DNA of 64,000 nt from Helicobacter pylori. GTDB lineage: Bacteria > Campylobacterota > Campylobacteria > Campylobacterales > Helicobacteraceae. The notes under the pieces were generated by a model, which was not told the DNA's origin, ran no database searches, and worked only from the letters and a program-made list of their open reading frames with translations. The translations under genes and the position numbers were made by a program. Of the stretch, positions 54,313 to 62,537 are shown piece after piece; within the stretch, counting starts at the first letter, position 1; the number at the start of each line of letters is the position of its first letter. The DNA lies in assembly GCF_009689985.1 (NCBI RefSeq), contig NZ_QBAW01000006.1:31002-95001 (forward strand), in the 5' to 3' direction.

Positions 54313-54683
54313 TGCGTTTGTTTATCGCGCTGGTTTTGTTGGGGTGGTGGTTAAGTTTGAGCGCCAAAGAAGCGGATTTTATTTCTGATTTGGAATACGG
54401 GATGGCTCTTTATAAAAACCCTAGGGGCGTTGCGTGCACGAAATGCCATGGCATTAAAGGCGAAAAACAAGAAATCACCTTTTATTATGAAAAAGGCGAA
54501 AAAAAAATCCTCTACGCCCCTAAAATCAACCATTTAGATTTTAAAACCTTTAAGGACGCCTTGAGTTTAGGCAAAGGCATGATGCCTAAATACAATCTCA
54601 ATTTGGAAGAAATCCAAGCGATCTATCTCTACATCACCTCTTTAGAGCATAAAGAAGAGCGTAAGGAACCTTTTAAGCCTTAA
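54312..54683 (+). CDS. small exported monoheme cytochrome c-like protein
   Basis: A 123-residue protein with a signal peptide (MRLFIALVLLGWWLSLSA) and one heme-binding motif VACTKCHGIKG (Cys42, Cys45, His46). A methionine in LGKGMMPKYNL is a likely sixth ligand. This is the layout of a class I cytochrome c, periplasmic. Partner proteins are not evident. It is the last gene of the run that includes hemA and hemC, placing a heme protein with heme synthesis genes. A 6-base inverted repeat (AATCAA 54682-54687, TTGATT 54693-54698) begins at its stop codon. Confidence 0.8.
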   Translation: MRLFIALVLLGWWLSLSAKEADFISDLEYGMALYKNPRGVACTKCHGIKGEKQEITFYYEKGEKKILYAPKINHLDFKTFKDALSLGKGMMPKYNLNLEEIQAIYLYITSLEHKEERKEPFKP

Positions 54684-54703
54684 TCAAAGCGCTTGATTTA
54701 TGT

Positions 54704-54709
54704 TAAAAT
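54704..54709 (+). promoter_or_regulatory. possible hcpE -10 element
   Basis: TAAAAT preceded by TATGT, about 70 bases upstream of the hcpE ATG. The inverted repeat AATCAA-AGCGC-TTGATT (54682-54698) lies just before it and could be either an upstream terminator or an operator. Confidence 0.4.
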
Positions 54710-54777
54710 GGAGCGTTGCATTTTTTTGTTTTGATTGAAGAGGGTTCTAAAGATCAGAATTTATAAAGAAGGTAAGA

Positions 54778-55845
54778 ATGAGTGTCAAAATTTTAAAAAT
54801 ATTAGTTTGTGGGTTATTTTTTTGGTGCTTGCAAGCTCATTTATGGGGGAAACGAGACAATAGCTTTTTAGGGGTTGCTGAAAAAGCCTATAAAAGCGGG
54901 AATTATTCTAAAGCTGCATCTTATTTTAAAAAAGCATGCAACGATGGGGTGAGTGAGGGTTGCACGCAATTAGGAATCATTTATGAAAACGGGCAAGGCA
55001 CTAGAATAGATTATAAAAAAGCCCTAGAATACTACCAAAGCGCATGCCAGGCTGATGATAGGGAAGGGTGTTTTGGTTTAGGGGGGCTTTATGATGAGGG
55101 GTTGGGCACGGCTCAAAATTATCAAGAAGCCATTGACGCTTACGCTAAGGCGTGCGTTTTAAAACACCCTGAGAGTTGCTACAATTTAGGCATTATTTAT
55201 GACCGAAAAATCAAAGGCAATGCCGCTCAAGCGGTTACCTACTATCAAAAAAGCTGTAATTTTGATATGGCTAAGGGGTGTTATGTTTTGGGCGTGGCTT
55301 ATGAAAAAGGCTTTTTAGAAGTCAAACAAAGCAACCATAAAGCCGTGATTTATTATTTGAAAGCGTGCCGATTAGATGATGGGCAGGCTTGCCGCGCGTT
55401 AGGGAGTTTGTTTGAAAATGGCGATGCAGGGCTTGATGAAGATTTTGAAGTGGCGTTTGATTATTTGCAAAAAGCTTGCAGATTAAATAATTCTGGTGGT
55501 TGCGCGAGTTTGGGCTCTATGTATATGCTAGGCAGGTATGTCAAAAAAGATCCCCAAAAGGCTTTTAATTTTTTCAAACAAGCATGCGATATGGGGAGCG
55601 CGGTGAGTTGCTCTAGGATGGGTTTTATGTATTCCCAAGGGGACGCTGTTCCAAAAGACTTGAGGAAAGCCCTTGATAATTATGAAAGGGGTTGCGATAT
55701 GGGTGATGAAGTGGGTTGCTTCGCTCTAGCGGGCATGTATTACAACATGAAAGATAAAGAAAACGCCATAATGATTTATGACAAGGGCTGTAAGCTAGGC
55801 ATGAAACAAGCATGCGAAAACCTCACTAAACTTAGGGGGTATTGA
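54778..55845 (+). CDS. hcpE: Helicobacter cysteine-rich protein HcpE (Sel1 repeats)
   Basis: A 355-residue secreted protein. A signal peptide (about 1-25) precedes roughly nine Sel1-like repeats of about 36 residues, each with two cysteines spaced to form a disulfide: ACNDGVSEGC, ACQADDREGC, ACVLKHPESC, SCNFDMAKGC, ACRLDDGQAC, ACRLNNSGGC, ACDMGSAVSC, GCDMGDEVGC and GCKLGMKQAC. This solenoid is the Hcp family. Disulfides require periplasmic oxidation, and a CPHC oxidoreductase gene lies about 3 kb away. The precise function is unclear; Hcp proteins are exposed to the host immune system. Confidence 0.95.
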   Translation: MSVKILKILVCGLFFWCLQAHLWGKRDNSFLGVAEKAYKSGNYSKAASYFKKACNDGVSEGCTQLGIIYENGQGTRIDYKKALEYYQSACQADDREGCFGLGGLYDEGLGTAQNYQEAIDAYAKACVLKHPESCYNLGIIYDRKIKGNAAQAVTYYQKSCNFDMAKGCYVLGVAYEKGFLEVKQSNHKAVIYYLKACRLDDGQACRALGSLFENGDAGLDEDFEVAFDYLQKACRLNNSGGCASLGSMYMLGRYVKKDPQKAFNFFKQACDMGSAVSCSRMGFMYSQGDAVPKDLRKALDNYERGCDMGDEVGCFALAGMYYNMKDKENAIMIYDKGCKLGMKQACENLTKLRGY

Positions 55846-56172
55846 AAATTTAACCAATCCCCTAATTATCATCGTGTTTGACTCAAAACTTTTCAAAGAT
55901 TTGGCTCTGTTTTAAGAGCTAAAGCAGAAACCCACCCTATTAATTTTTGATCTTTAGTGTTTTTAGGGATTTGTCTATTTTCAAAAAGAAAACTTTTTGA
56001 ATGTTTTTTGTGGTTGTTTGGTTGTGTTTGTTAGTGTGTTTTTATAGTATAAACTTTTGTTAGGTTAGCTTGAAGTGGGTTTTAGGTTTAAAAGTCCTAC
56101 AAAAATGTTTTAGCGTGTTTTTGCGCTATGAATAGATATGCGTTTGGTTGTGTTTTTCAATGGTTTTAATTT

Positions 56173-56280
56173 ATGGCTTTGCGTGGTTATTATTATAAGC
56201 ACGCTATAAATACGAATCACACGATAACAGAGCGGTATGCACACGCTATAAAAAGACTTGATAAAAATAACGAAAAATAG
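56173..56280 (+). CDS. possible 35-residue peptide with an internal duplication
   Basis: ATG 56173 to TAG 56278 encodes MALRGYYYKHAI, NTNHTITERYAHAI and KRLDKNNEK. A 42-base (14-codon) periodicity produces YKHAI and YAHAI. There is no ribosome site of note upstream (TTTTAATTT), and the peptide resembles nothing I know. A 13-codon ORF (from 56129) ends just before it. It may be chance; I list it because the gap is otherwise unexplained. Confidence 0.2.
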   Translation: MALRGYYYKHAINTNHTITERYAHAIKRLDKNNEK

Positions 56281-56394
56281 TTAAATTTCAAGCGTTCTTT
56301 TAAAAATTGTTGTCAGATGAGACAGATAAAAACGCTTTTAGTTTAAAGATAGAGTTTTAGGGGTTTTTTGTGTTGGTTTAGTTATTCTTTATTT

Positions 56395-56540
56395 TTTTAA
56401 AAAATGGGGTTTTTAAAACTCATAAAAGGATAAGGGGTATTTTGAAATTATTCCCCTACAACCCCCTTTTTTAAAATCCCCCTAACCCCCTAAGAGCGCG
56501 TTATGAGAAATTATCGCTCGCTTTTCGCAAGCTTTTTTAT
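56395..56540 (-). repeat. dispersed G-rich 3'-UTR element, copy B
   Basis: Read on the minus strand this matches copy A: hairpin GCTTGC-GAAAA-GCGAGC (56532 down to 56516), GCGATAA, four G tracts (G5 at 56490-56486, G5 at 56482-56478, G5 at 56466-56462, G4 at 56456-56453), then AATACCCC, TTATCCTTTT, TGAGTTTT and AAAAACCCCATTTTTT. In the hairpin a T-A pair of copy A becomes a T-G pair that still forms in minus-strand RNA but would be a C-A mismatch in plus-strand RNA. It lies 3' of the PepSY-family gene, in the same sense. Confidence 0.7.
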
Positions 56541-56617
56541 TTTGGTTGTCAAAACACCCAAAGGTATTTTTTAGATTTCATAACCAATATCCAAAACAAA
56601 GCTGATATTTTAAAACC

Positions 56618-57148
56618 CTACAAAGACCAATAGATCGCTCCAAAGAACACCAAAAACCCTATTAAAACGCTTATAAACATGCGTTTAGTGTCCTTAAAAG
56701 CCACCATTAAAAACGCGCTCAAATAAAACAACAATAAAAACACGCAAAAAATCCCCAAAAGCGCCTTAAACACAACGCCCACCTTAGCCTTATGCAGCAT
56801 GATGAGCGCGCCTAAAAAGCCCCTTTCAATGGTTTTGATTTTTGTTTGAGCGCCTTTAGTTTCAAGGTTGATTTCATACAAAGGCGTGCCAATAACCAAC
56901 GCTCCCCTATGCTCTCTAGGCTCTATCTTTTTAGGCATAGCGATATGGTTTTCTTTTAGAAAGTCTTTTAAAAAATCCAATCGTTCTTCTTTTTTTAAGG
57001 GTTTTTCTAAAACCCACTCTTTGATCTTAGCGCCAGTGTCTTGGCGCACCCCAAGGAGCAATGAAAACCCGCTAATCGCAAAAAGAAGCGCCAAAGGGAA
57101 GAAAAAAGTGGTCGCATAGATGTGAAAATAACGCATCATTGCACTCAT
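56618..57148 (-). CDS. PepSY-associated transmembrane protein
   Basis: A 176-residue protein. One helix at about 12-33, a soluble loop with a PepSY-like part (KKIEPREHRGALVIGTPLYEIN), the family block RGFLGALIMLHKA near 108-120, and two more helices (about 124-148, 154-174). PepSY-TM proteins are found near siderophore and reductase genes, but here it follows the ATP-grasp enzyme, its ATG overlapping that stop by one base (TAATG). It should lie in the inner membrane; the role is unknown. Confidence 0.75.
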   Translation of the reverse strand: MSAMMRYFHIYATTFFFPLALLFAISGFSLLLGVRQDTGAKIKEWVLEKPLKKEERLDFLKDFLKENHIAMPKKIEPREHRGALVIGTPLYEINLETKGAQTKIKTIERGFLGALIMLHKAKVGVVFKALLGIFCVFLLLFYLSAFLMVAFKDTKRMFISVLIGFLVFFGAIYWSL

Positions 57149-58320
57149 TATTGCAACATGTGGCTCACGAATTTAGAAAAATTATCCAAGATCAACCCCC
57201 CTTTTCTAAACCCTAGCGCGCAAGATTCATAAGCAAAAAACACATTAGGCTGATAATACAACCCATTATGCGAATTGAGCTCGTAAAACTCTTGATAAAC
57301 GGGTTTGTGGTTAGAATAAACGCCATCCGTTTTCACAAGCGATTGCATGGAAGCTTCAAAGATTTCACTATTCGCCCCTTCCCTACCAAAAGCCACTTTT
57401 TTGATTTGCTTTTTATTGGATAATGGCTCATAGCTCGTTTCTAACAATAAGGGGTGGTTGGGGTATCTGTCCCATAAAAGTTTTAAAAAGCGCTTGGATT
57501 GGAAAAGGATCGTGTAAGCGGGGTTTAAAAAAATCGTGTTTTTATTTTCCATCATGCCTTGCATCAAAAGGGCTAATTCTGGCTCATCAATAGCGATGTT
57601 TTCCCATGGGATTAGTTTGAATAAAAACTCATAATTCAAGCCGTTTTTAAACACGCCCTCTTCTATATTAAATTCCACCTCATCAATGTAAGAAAAATCC
57701 GTTTCAAAACCCACGCTCTGGGCAGCGTCTTGCAAAAAACGCATGGTGCGCTCTTCTTCAATATTCCCCCTAACGCTTGAAAAAAGGATTTTCCACCCCT
57801 CATACATTTCCTCAAAACGGCTCGTGTCTTCGCCTAAAGTTACCATGCGTTTAAAATTCTCGCCAAGCACTTCATAAAGGTTATTGAATTGCTTGTTTTC
57901 ATCATAGCCATTCGCTTTGAGCAACGCCCATTGAATTACCGCCGTTTCATAAAGCATGGTGGGGGTATCAGCGTTAAATTCTAATAATTTAATAGGCTTG
58001 CCATCAAGCCCCCCAGCTAAATCAAAACGCCCATAAATATGCCAATGCACTTCTTCTTCAAAACTCTGTTTGATCATAGGAATGAGCGCGTTAGGAATAT
58101 CCAATTCAAAAAAGCGATCGTTTTGAATGGCCTCTTCAGCCGTCTCTACAAACATGTCATAAAGCTCATTACAAGCGTCATAATAAGCGTCTGCTTCTTT
58201 TTGAGAAACAACCACCATTTCATCAGCGATATAAGATGACATGTCGTCATTCGTGTGCCAATCTAAGCCGATTTCTTCTAAGGTCTTATTGTCTAAAGGT
58301 TTTAAAGGAATCACTTGCAT
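57148..58320 (-). CDS. glutathionylspermidine-synthetase-like ATP-grasp enzyme
   Basis: A 390-residue protein of the GSP_synth family: YGRFDLAGG with LDGKPIKLLEFNADTPT (near 96-120) is the conserved substrate and ATP block, TIFLNPAYTILFQSKRFLKLLW the next, then KKVAFGREGANSEI (near 315) and ALGFRKGGLILDNFSKFVSHML at the end. It should form an amide bond at a carboxylate at the expense of ATP. H. pylori is not known to make glutathione or glutathionylspermidine, so the substrate must differ. It is coupled to a Gly-zipper lipoprotein upstream and a PepSY-type membrane protein downstream, recalling the YgiB-YgiC pairing of enterobacteria. ATG at 58320; 25 bases after the lipoprotein. Confidence 0.85.
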   Translation of the reverse strand: MQVIPLKPLDNKTLEEIGLDWHTNDDMSSYIADEMVVVSQKEADAYYDACNELYDMFVETAEEAIQNDRFFELDIPNALIPMIKQSFEEEVHWHIYGRFDLAGGLDGKPIKLLEFNADTPTMLYETAVIQWALLKANGYDENKQFNNLYEVLGENFKRMVTLGEDTSRFEEMYEGWKILFSSVRGNIEEERTMRFLQDAAQSVGFETDFSYIDEVEFNIEEGVFKNGLNYEFLFKLIPWENIAIDEPELALLMQGMMENKNTIFLNPAYTILFQSKRFLKLLWDRYPNHPLLLETSYEPLSNKKQIKKVAFGREGANSEIFEASMQSLVKTDGVYSNHKPVYQEFYELNSHNGLYYQPNVFFAYESCALGFRKGGLILDNFSKFVSHMLQ

Positions 58321-58345
58321 TTTTTAGCCTTAAAATTAGATTAAA

Positions 58346-58996
58346 TTATGAGTTAAAGCCCCTTGTCCCAGAGCTTACCGCAGGCGAACTAGTAGGCCTA
58401 CTAGAGCCAAAAAACCCACTCTGTCCCTTACTCGCTGTGCCCATGCTTGAAGCGCTAGGCGTGCTTTTAGAAAAGGAATTTTGAGAGCGTTGGTAAGCTT
58501 GTGGGGATTTGTAGGTCCGTTGGGCGTTTTGCTGATAATTAGGGTTATTGAAAAGCTTATTGCCAATATAACTCCCTAAAATCGCCCCCGCCGCGCTCCC
58601 TAAAATCGCGCTCCCCAAGCCAAAGCCTGAGCTTTCATTGCTCCCACCTCCATTATTAGGCTGGATAAGCTTGCTCGTGCCGTTATCAATTTTGGCTTCT
58701 TCTTCTTTGATGAGCTTTTGAATCTCTTCATTGCTTAACACGCGTTCATTGCCTTGCAAATCGCGCACTATAATGTGGGTTCTTGAACTGGGGTATTCTT
58801 CAACCACCTTGTAAGATTTATCCTTTTGCTCTTCTAAAATCACAAACGCACCTTTTTGAACGCTTTGACTCAGAGAGCTTTGTTCTTTTGGTTTGTCATC
58901 GGCATTGCTCTTACACCCCACAATGCTTACCATCACTAACGCGCTCAAACCACCCACGATCGCATAATCAGAAATCTTTCTGTAGGGTTTTTTCAT
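58346..58996 (-). CDS. glycine-zipper lipoprotein (UPF0323)
   Basis: A 216-residue lipoprotein: basic head, helix, lipobox VSIVGC with Cys28 as the lipidated residue. A soluble segment (about 48-105) is followed by a glycine zipper, [20 protein letters not shown] (about 126-145), which probably inserts in or packs against a membrane. The last 60 residues are Ser/Gln/Gly-rich and disordered. This is the UPF0323 family of Helicobacter and Campylobacter. Its fixed neighbour, the ATP-grasp enzyme, could modify it. It starts 15 bases after the thiol oxidoreductase gene. Confidence 0.85.
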   Translation of the reverse strand: MKKPYRKISDYAIVGGLSALVMVSIVGCKSNADDKPKEQSSLSQSVQKGAFVILEEQKDKSYKVVEEYPSSRTHIIVRDLQGNERVLSNEEIQKLIKEEEAKIDNGTSKLIQPNNGGGSNESSGFGLGSAILGSAAGAILGSYIGNKLFNNPNYQQNAQRTYKSPQAYQRSQNSFSKSTPSASSMGTASKGQSGFFGSSRPTSSPAVSSGTRGFNS

Positions 58997-59011
58997 GAGA
59001 ATAGCCTTATA

Positions 59012-59809
59012 TCATGCCTTATAATGGTATAAGAAAGGTACACCCTTAATCATGCCAGATTCAAAAATCTTTTTAGTGGTATTTTCCACTTTAGTGCGTA
59101 AATCTTCAGGCTCTTTTTGAGCATTAATATCGTATTGGGTGGAATAAATCTTTTCAAGGATAGAGATTTTATCTTCCACGCTCGCTCCCCTAGCTCTAGC
59201 TTTCGCCATTTCTTCTTGAATCAAAGCCGCTTTTTTAGCTGAATTGACTCCAAGCCACCCCACCACAACCATTCTCACGGTGTTTTCTTTCAAGTGATCC
59301 CTGAGTTTAGTGAGCTCTTTTTGGCAATGCGGGCACATGGGATCAGAAACAATATAAAGGATTTTATCCTTATTTTTAGCGTTAGTAGAGGGCAACTCTA
59401 TCGCATAATCAGCCGGTATTTCATTAAAAATAGCGTTCAATTTCGCGCTATTTTGCTGGGTAGCATTAAGGGCTTGGACTTTTTGATTGGTTTCTGCGAC
59501 CAATTGCACATCATCGCTTTTATTGCTAAAAAAGATATTGCTAAGCCCTATGACTAAATTGCCATCCTTACTCACTACAAGCGGAATATTGTATTTAGTG
59601 TCCGGATCTTCAATAACGACCATTTTTAAATCCTGGCTGGATTTTAAAGGTTTGATTTCTAAAATACGCACCTTTTTATTGGTTTGTTTTTCAATCACGC
59701 TCACTAAATTATCCTGCATCCGTTTATCATTAGCTGAAACTGAATGTTTAGGGGCTGCCCCTAAGCCTACAAGAAGTAACGCACTCAACACACTCGCTCT
59801 TAATATCAT
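59012..59809 (-). CDS. periplasmic thiol oxidoreductase, DsbG/DsbC-like (HP0231 type)
   Basis: A 265-residue exported protein: signal peptide (about 1-26), an N-terminal dimerisation domain (about 30-110) and a thioredoxin fold with active site CPHC at 159-162 (SDPMCPHCQK). The cis-proline loop is in KGVPFLYHYKA near the C-terminus. The H. pylori protein is reported to be a dimer that acts as a thiol oxidase despite the DsbC/G architecture. Likely clients include cysteine-paired exported proteins such as HcpE. TAGGAG precedes the ATG. It heads the oxidoreductase-lipoprotein-ATP-grasp-PepSY gene run. Confidence 0.9.
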   Translation of the reverse strand: MILRASVLSALLLVGLGAAPKHSVSANDKRMQDNLVSVIEKQTNKKVRILEIKPLKSSQDLKMVVIEDPDTKYNIPLVVSKDGNLVIGLSNIFFSNKSDDVQLVAETNQKVQALNATQQNSAKLNAIFNEIPADYAIELPSTNAKNKDKILYIVSDPMCPHCQKELTKLRDHLKENTVRMVVVGWLGVNSAKKAALIQEEMAKARARGASVEDKISILEKIYSTQYDINAQKEPEDLRTKVENTTKKIFESGMIKGVPFLYHYKA

Positions 59810-59870
59810 TAAAACTCCTAAAGTTTAATAGCCCAAACCCTTACAATAAAAGGAATAAGCTTTTAATGGG

Positions 59871-59876
59871 TATAAT
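59871..59876 (+). promoter_or_regulatory. -10 element for kdsB
   Basis: TATAAT within the palindrome GGTATAATACC, about 45 bases upstream of the kdsB ATG and close to the start of the divergent thiol oxidoreductase gene. Confidence 0.45.
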
Positions 59877-59920
59877 ACCATAAAAATCCCCTATTTTCAT
59901 AAGGCTTAAAAAGGTTTAAG

Positions 59921-60646
59921 ATGATTATCATTCCTGCTAGATTAAAATCCAGTCGTTTTGAAAATAAAGTGCTAGAAGATATTTTTGGCTTGCCTATGGT
60001 AGTGCGTTGCGCTAAAAATGCAAATCTGGTAGATGAATGCGTAGTCGCTTGCGATGATGAAAGCATCATGCAAACATGCCAAAAATTCCACATTAAAGCG
60101 GTGCTAACCTCCAAACACCATAATAGCGGCACAGAACGCTGTTTGGAAGCGGCGCAAATTTTAGGGCTAAAAAACGATGAAAGGGTTTTAAATTTGCAAG
60201 GCGATGAGCCTTTTTTAGAAAAAGAAGTCATTTTAGCGTTATTAGAAGCCACCAAAAACGCCCCTTTCATGGCGACTTGCGCTAAAGTCATTGATGAAGA
60301 GCAAGCCAAAAGCCCTAATTTAGTCAAGGTGGTTTTAGATAGCCAAAATAACGCCTTGTATTTTTCGCGCTCCCTTATCCCTTTTTTACGAGACGCTGGT
60401 GCGAAACGCCAAACCCCCCTTTTAGGGCATATCGGTATTTATGGCTTCCACAATAAAGAAATATTAGAAGAATTGTGCGCTTTAAAACCTTGCGTTTTAG
60501 AGGAATTAGAAAAATTAGAGCAATTAAGGGCTTTGTATTATCAAAAAAAGATTGCAGTGAAAATCGTTCAAAGTGAAAGCGTGGGCATTGACACCAAAGA
60601 GGATTTGCAAAACGCTTTGAAAATTTTTAGCCCCAATCCCCTTTGA
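59921..60646 (+). CDS. kdsB: CMP-Kdo synthetase
   Basis: A 241-residue cytidylyltransferase that activates Kdo for LPS core synthesis. [20 protein letters not shown] is the nucleotide-binding start, followed by [12 protein letters not shown] (near 63) and [12 protein letters not shown] (near 88-100) with the metal-binding aspartate, and [11 protein letters not shown] near 174. Length is normal. It stands alone between a divergent gene and the hopA promoter. It complements waaC and lpxL in the envelope theme of the window. Confidence 0.96.
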   Translation: MIIIPARLKSSRFENKVLEDIFGLPMVVRCAKNANLVDECVVACDDESIMQTCQKFHIKAVLTSKHHNSGTERCLEAAQILGLKNDERVLNLQGDEPFLEKEVILALLEATKNAPFMATCAKVIDEEQAKSPNLVKVVLDSQNNALYFSRSLIPFLRDAGAKRQTPLLGHIGIYGFHNKEILEELCALKPCVLEELEKLEQLRALYYQKKIAVKIVQSESVGIDTKEDLQNALKIFSPNPL

Positions 60647-60795
60647 GCGCTAAAATTTACAGCATTTTCACCATCAAAAACCTCTTTTTAAATCCAAAAA
60701 AAAAGCAAAATTTCTTAATTTTTGCTCAATTTTATTAAAAATTCAATAAATTTATGGCACAATTTAAACGCATTGTAAATAAAGTTTCAATTTGA

Positions 60796-60801
60796 TACAA
60801 T
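60796..60801 (+). promoter_or_regulatory. hopA -10 element
   Basis: TACAAT, 35-40 bases upstream of the hopA ATG, in AT-rich DNA. AAGGAAC is the ribosome site at 60824-60830. Confidence 0.45.
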
Positions 60802-60835
60802 TTTACAAATAAGACATTACCTTAAGGAACATTTT

Positions 60836-62299
60836 ATGAAAAAAACGATTTTACTTTCTCTTATGGTTTCATCGCTCCTTGCTGAAGATGACGGCGTTTT
60901 TATGAGCGTGGGCTATCAAATCGGCGAAGCCGCTCAAATGGTGAAAAACACCGGTGAAATCCAAAAAGTCTCCAACGCTTACGAAAATTTGAACAATCTT
61001 TTAACCCGCTATAACGAACTCAAGCAAACGGCCTCTAACACCGATTCAAGCACCGCTCAAGCGATTAATAATCTAAAAGAGAGCGCTAACCGATTAAAAA
61101 CGACCCCCAATAGCGCCAATCAAGCCGTGTCTTCAGCGCTCAGCTCTGCGGTAGCCATGTGGCAAGTGATAGTCTCTAATTTAGCCAATAATTCGCTACC
61201 CACTAGTGAATACGAAAAACTCAAAGCAACTTCTCAATTGCTCCAAAATACCCTAGAGAATAAAAATACAGCCAACAATAATACCACGATTGACAATGAC
61301 GCTTCAAAGCTTTTAGATGACGCTAAAACCATTATTAGCACCCTTCAAAGCCAATGCCCAAAGATAGATGGGGGCAATGGCAAACCATGGGGCATTAATG
61401 CAAGCGGGAACGCATGCAATATTTTTGGCAACACATTCAACGCCATCACTAACATGATTGATAGCGCTAAAAAAGCCGCCGAGCAATTTAGAAGAACCGA
61501 CCCAAGCCAAGGCACAAACCAACCAAACACTTTTACCGACGCTGATTTTAATAAAAACCTTAATGAAGTATCAAGCGTTATTAACGATACGATCTCTTAC
61601 CTCAAAGGGGAGAATTTAGCAACCATCTATAACACCCTTCAAAAAACGCCCGGTTCTAAAGGGTTTCAAAGTTTGGTGAGCAAGTCTAGCTATAGTTATT
61701 CTCTCAACGAAACCCAATATTCTGAATTCCAAACTACCACCAAAGAGTTTGGCAACAACCCTTTTAGAAGCGTGGGATTGATTAATTCTCAAAGCAATAA
61801 CGGGGCGATGAATGGCGTGGGCGTGCAATTAGGCTATAAGCAATTCTTTGGGAAAAATAAATTTTTTGGGATCCGGTATTATGCCTTTTTTGATTACAAC
61901 CATGCCTATATCAAATCCAACTTTTTTAACTCCGCTTCTAATGTTTTCACTTATGGCGCAGGCAGTGATCTTTTATTGAATTTCATCAATGGCGGATCCG
62001 ATAAAAACCGCAAAATCTCTTTTGGCATTTTTGGAGGCATCGCACTAGCAGGCACAACATGGCTTAATTCGCAATTTGTGAATTTAAAAACCACCACTAG
62101 CATCTACAACGCTAAAATCAACAACACCAATTTCCAATTCTTATTCAATACCGGTTTAAGGCTTCAAGGGATTCACCATGGCGTGGAATTGGGCGTGAAA
62201 ATCCCCACCATCAACACGAATTACTATTCTTTCATGGGCGCTAAATTAGCATTCCGAAGGCTTTATAGCGTGTATTTCAATTATGTTTTGGCTTATTGA
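60836..62299 (+). CDS. hopA: Hop-family porin HopA
   Basis: A 487-residue outer membrane protein. The signal KKTILLSLMVSSLLA is followed by EDDGVFMSVGYQIGEAAQM, the classical Hop mature N-terminus. The middle region is Asn/Thr-rich with a Cys pair (SQCPKIDG to NACNIFG) that probably forms one disulfide-closed loop. The C-terminal barrel starts GYKQFFGKNKFFGIRYYAFFDYNH. It ends FNYVLAY, so the terminal residue is Tyr rather than the usual Phe, still aromatic. HopA is a porin in H. pylori. It is monocistronic; a tRNA gene follows. Confidence 0.94.
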   Translation: MKKTILLSLMVSSLLAEDDGVFMSVGYQIGEAAQMVKNTGEIQKVSNAYENLNNLLTRYNELKQTASNTDSSTAQAINNLKESANRLKTTPNSANQAVSSALSSAVAMWQVIVSNLANNSLPTSEYEKLKATSQLLQNTLENKNTANNNTTIDNDASKLLDDAKTIISTLQSQCPKIDGGNGKPWGINASGNACNIFGNTFNAITNMIDSAKKAAEQFRRTDPSQGTNQPNTFTDADFNKNLNEVSSVINDTISYLKGENLATIYNTLQKTPGSKGFQSLVSKSSYSYSLNETQYSEFQTTTKEFGNNPFRSVGLINSQSNNGAMNGVGVQLGYKQFFGKNKFFGIRYYAFFDYNHAYIKSNFFNSASNVFTYGAGSDLLLNFINGGSDKNRKISFGIFGGIALAGTTWLNSQFVNLKTTTSIYNAKINNTNFQFLFNTGLRLQGIHHGVELGVKIPTINTNYYSFMGAKLAFRRLYSVYFNYVLAY

Positions 62300-62375
62300 T
62301 ACTAAATCGGTTCTCATTAATAATGAGGACAAAGCCAACTTTTTGGCTCTCCAATGAATAATGGCATCATTTTAC

Positions 62376-62404
62376 TTGACTTTTTACAAAAAACACACTA
62401 GAAT
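62376..62404 (+). promoter_or_regulatory. tRNA-Asn promoter
   Basis: TTGACT (62376-62381), 17-base spacer, TAGAAT (62399-62404), ending 25 bases before the tRNA. As with tRNA-Ala, a recognisable -35 is present. Two small hairpins (CTCATT-AAT-AATGAG near 62313-62327, and AGCCAA-CTTT-TTGGCT at 62333-62348) lie between the hopA stop and this promoter and may end the hopA transcript. Confidence 0.7.
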
Positions 62405-62428
62405 TTCTCTTTATCTTTTGAGCGAAAT

Positions 62429-62503
62429 TCCAGATTAGCTCAGCGGTAGAGTAGGCGGCTGTTAACCGCTTGGTCGTAGGTTCGAATCCTACATCTGGAG
62501 CCA
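62429..62503 (+). tRNA. tRNA-Asn (GTT anticodon), CCA encoded
   Basis: A 75-base cloverleaf. Acceptor TCCAGAT pairs with ATCTGGA, discriminator G, then CCA. The anticodon arm GGCGGCTGTTAACCGCT carries GTT, and the T arm is GTAGGTTCGAATCCTAC. It sits between hopA and the convergent sulP gene. Confidence 0.97.
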
Positions 62504-62537
62504 TACTTTTAACTCATCTTTTTTTTATAGCAAAATT

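Larger units (their letters stand above)
55846..56617. other. 772-base gap without a convincing gene
   Basis: The left half holds short direct repeats: TTTGGTTGTGTTT at 56017-56029 and 56143-56155, and CACGCTATAAA at 56200-56210 and 56242-56252. A promoter-like TATAGTATAAA is at 56043-56053. The middle holds a 35-codon ORF (56173-56280). The right part is copy B of the dispersed G-rich element. Both flanking genes end towards the gap. No transposase remnant or attachment site is visible. Confidence 0.6.

Noticed and set aside
56173..56280. AapA-type toxin peptide in the gap
   Set aside because: The 35-residue peptide does not have the hydrophobic, basic-ended sequence of AapA toxins as I remember them.
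55846..56617. CRISPR array or insertion-sequence remnant in the hcpE-PepSY gap
   Set aside because: Only two-copy short repeats are present, with no regular spacing, no terminal inverted repeats and no transposase-like frame.
60751..60790. TGGCACAATTT upstream of hopA as a sigma54 promoter
   Set aside because: The second block (TTGC) is not at the required spacing; a TACAAT -10 is closer to the gene.
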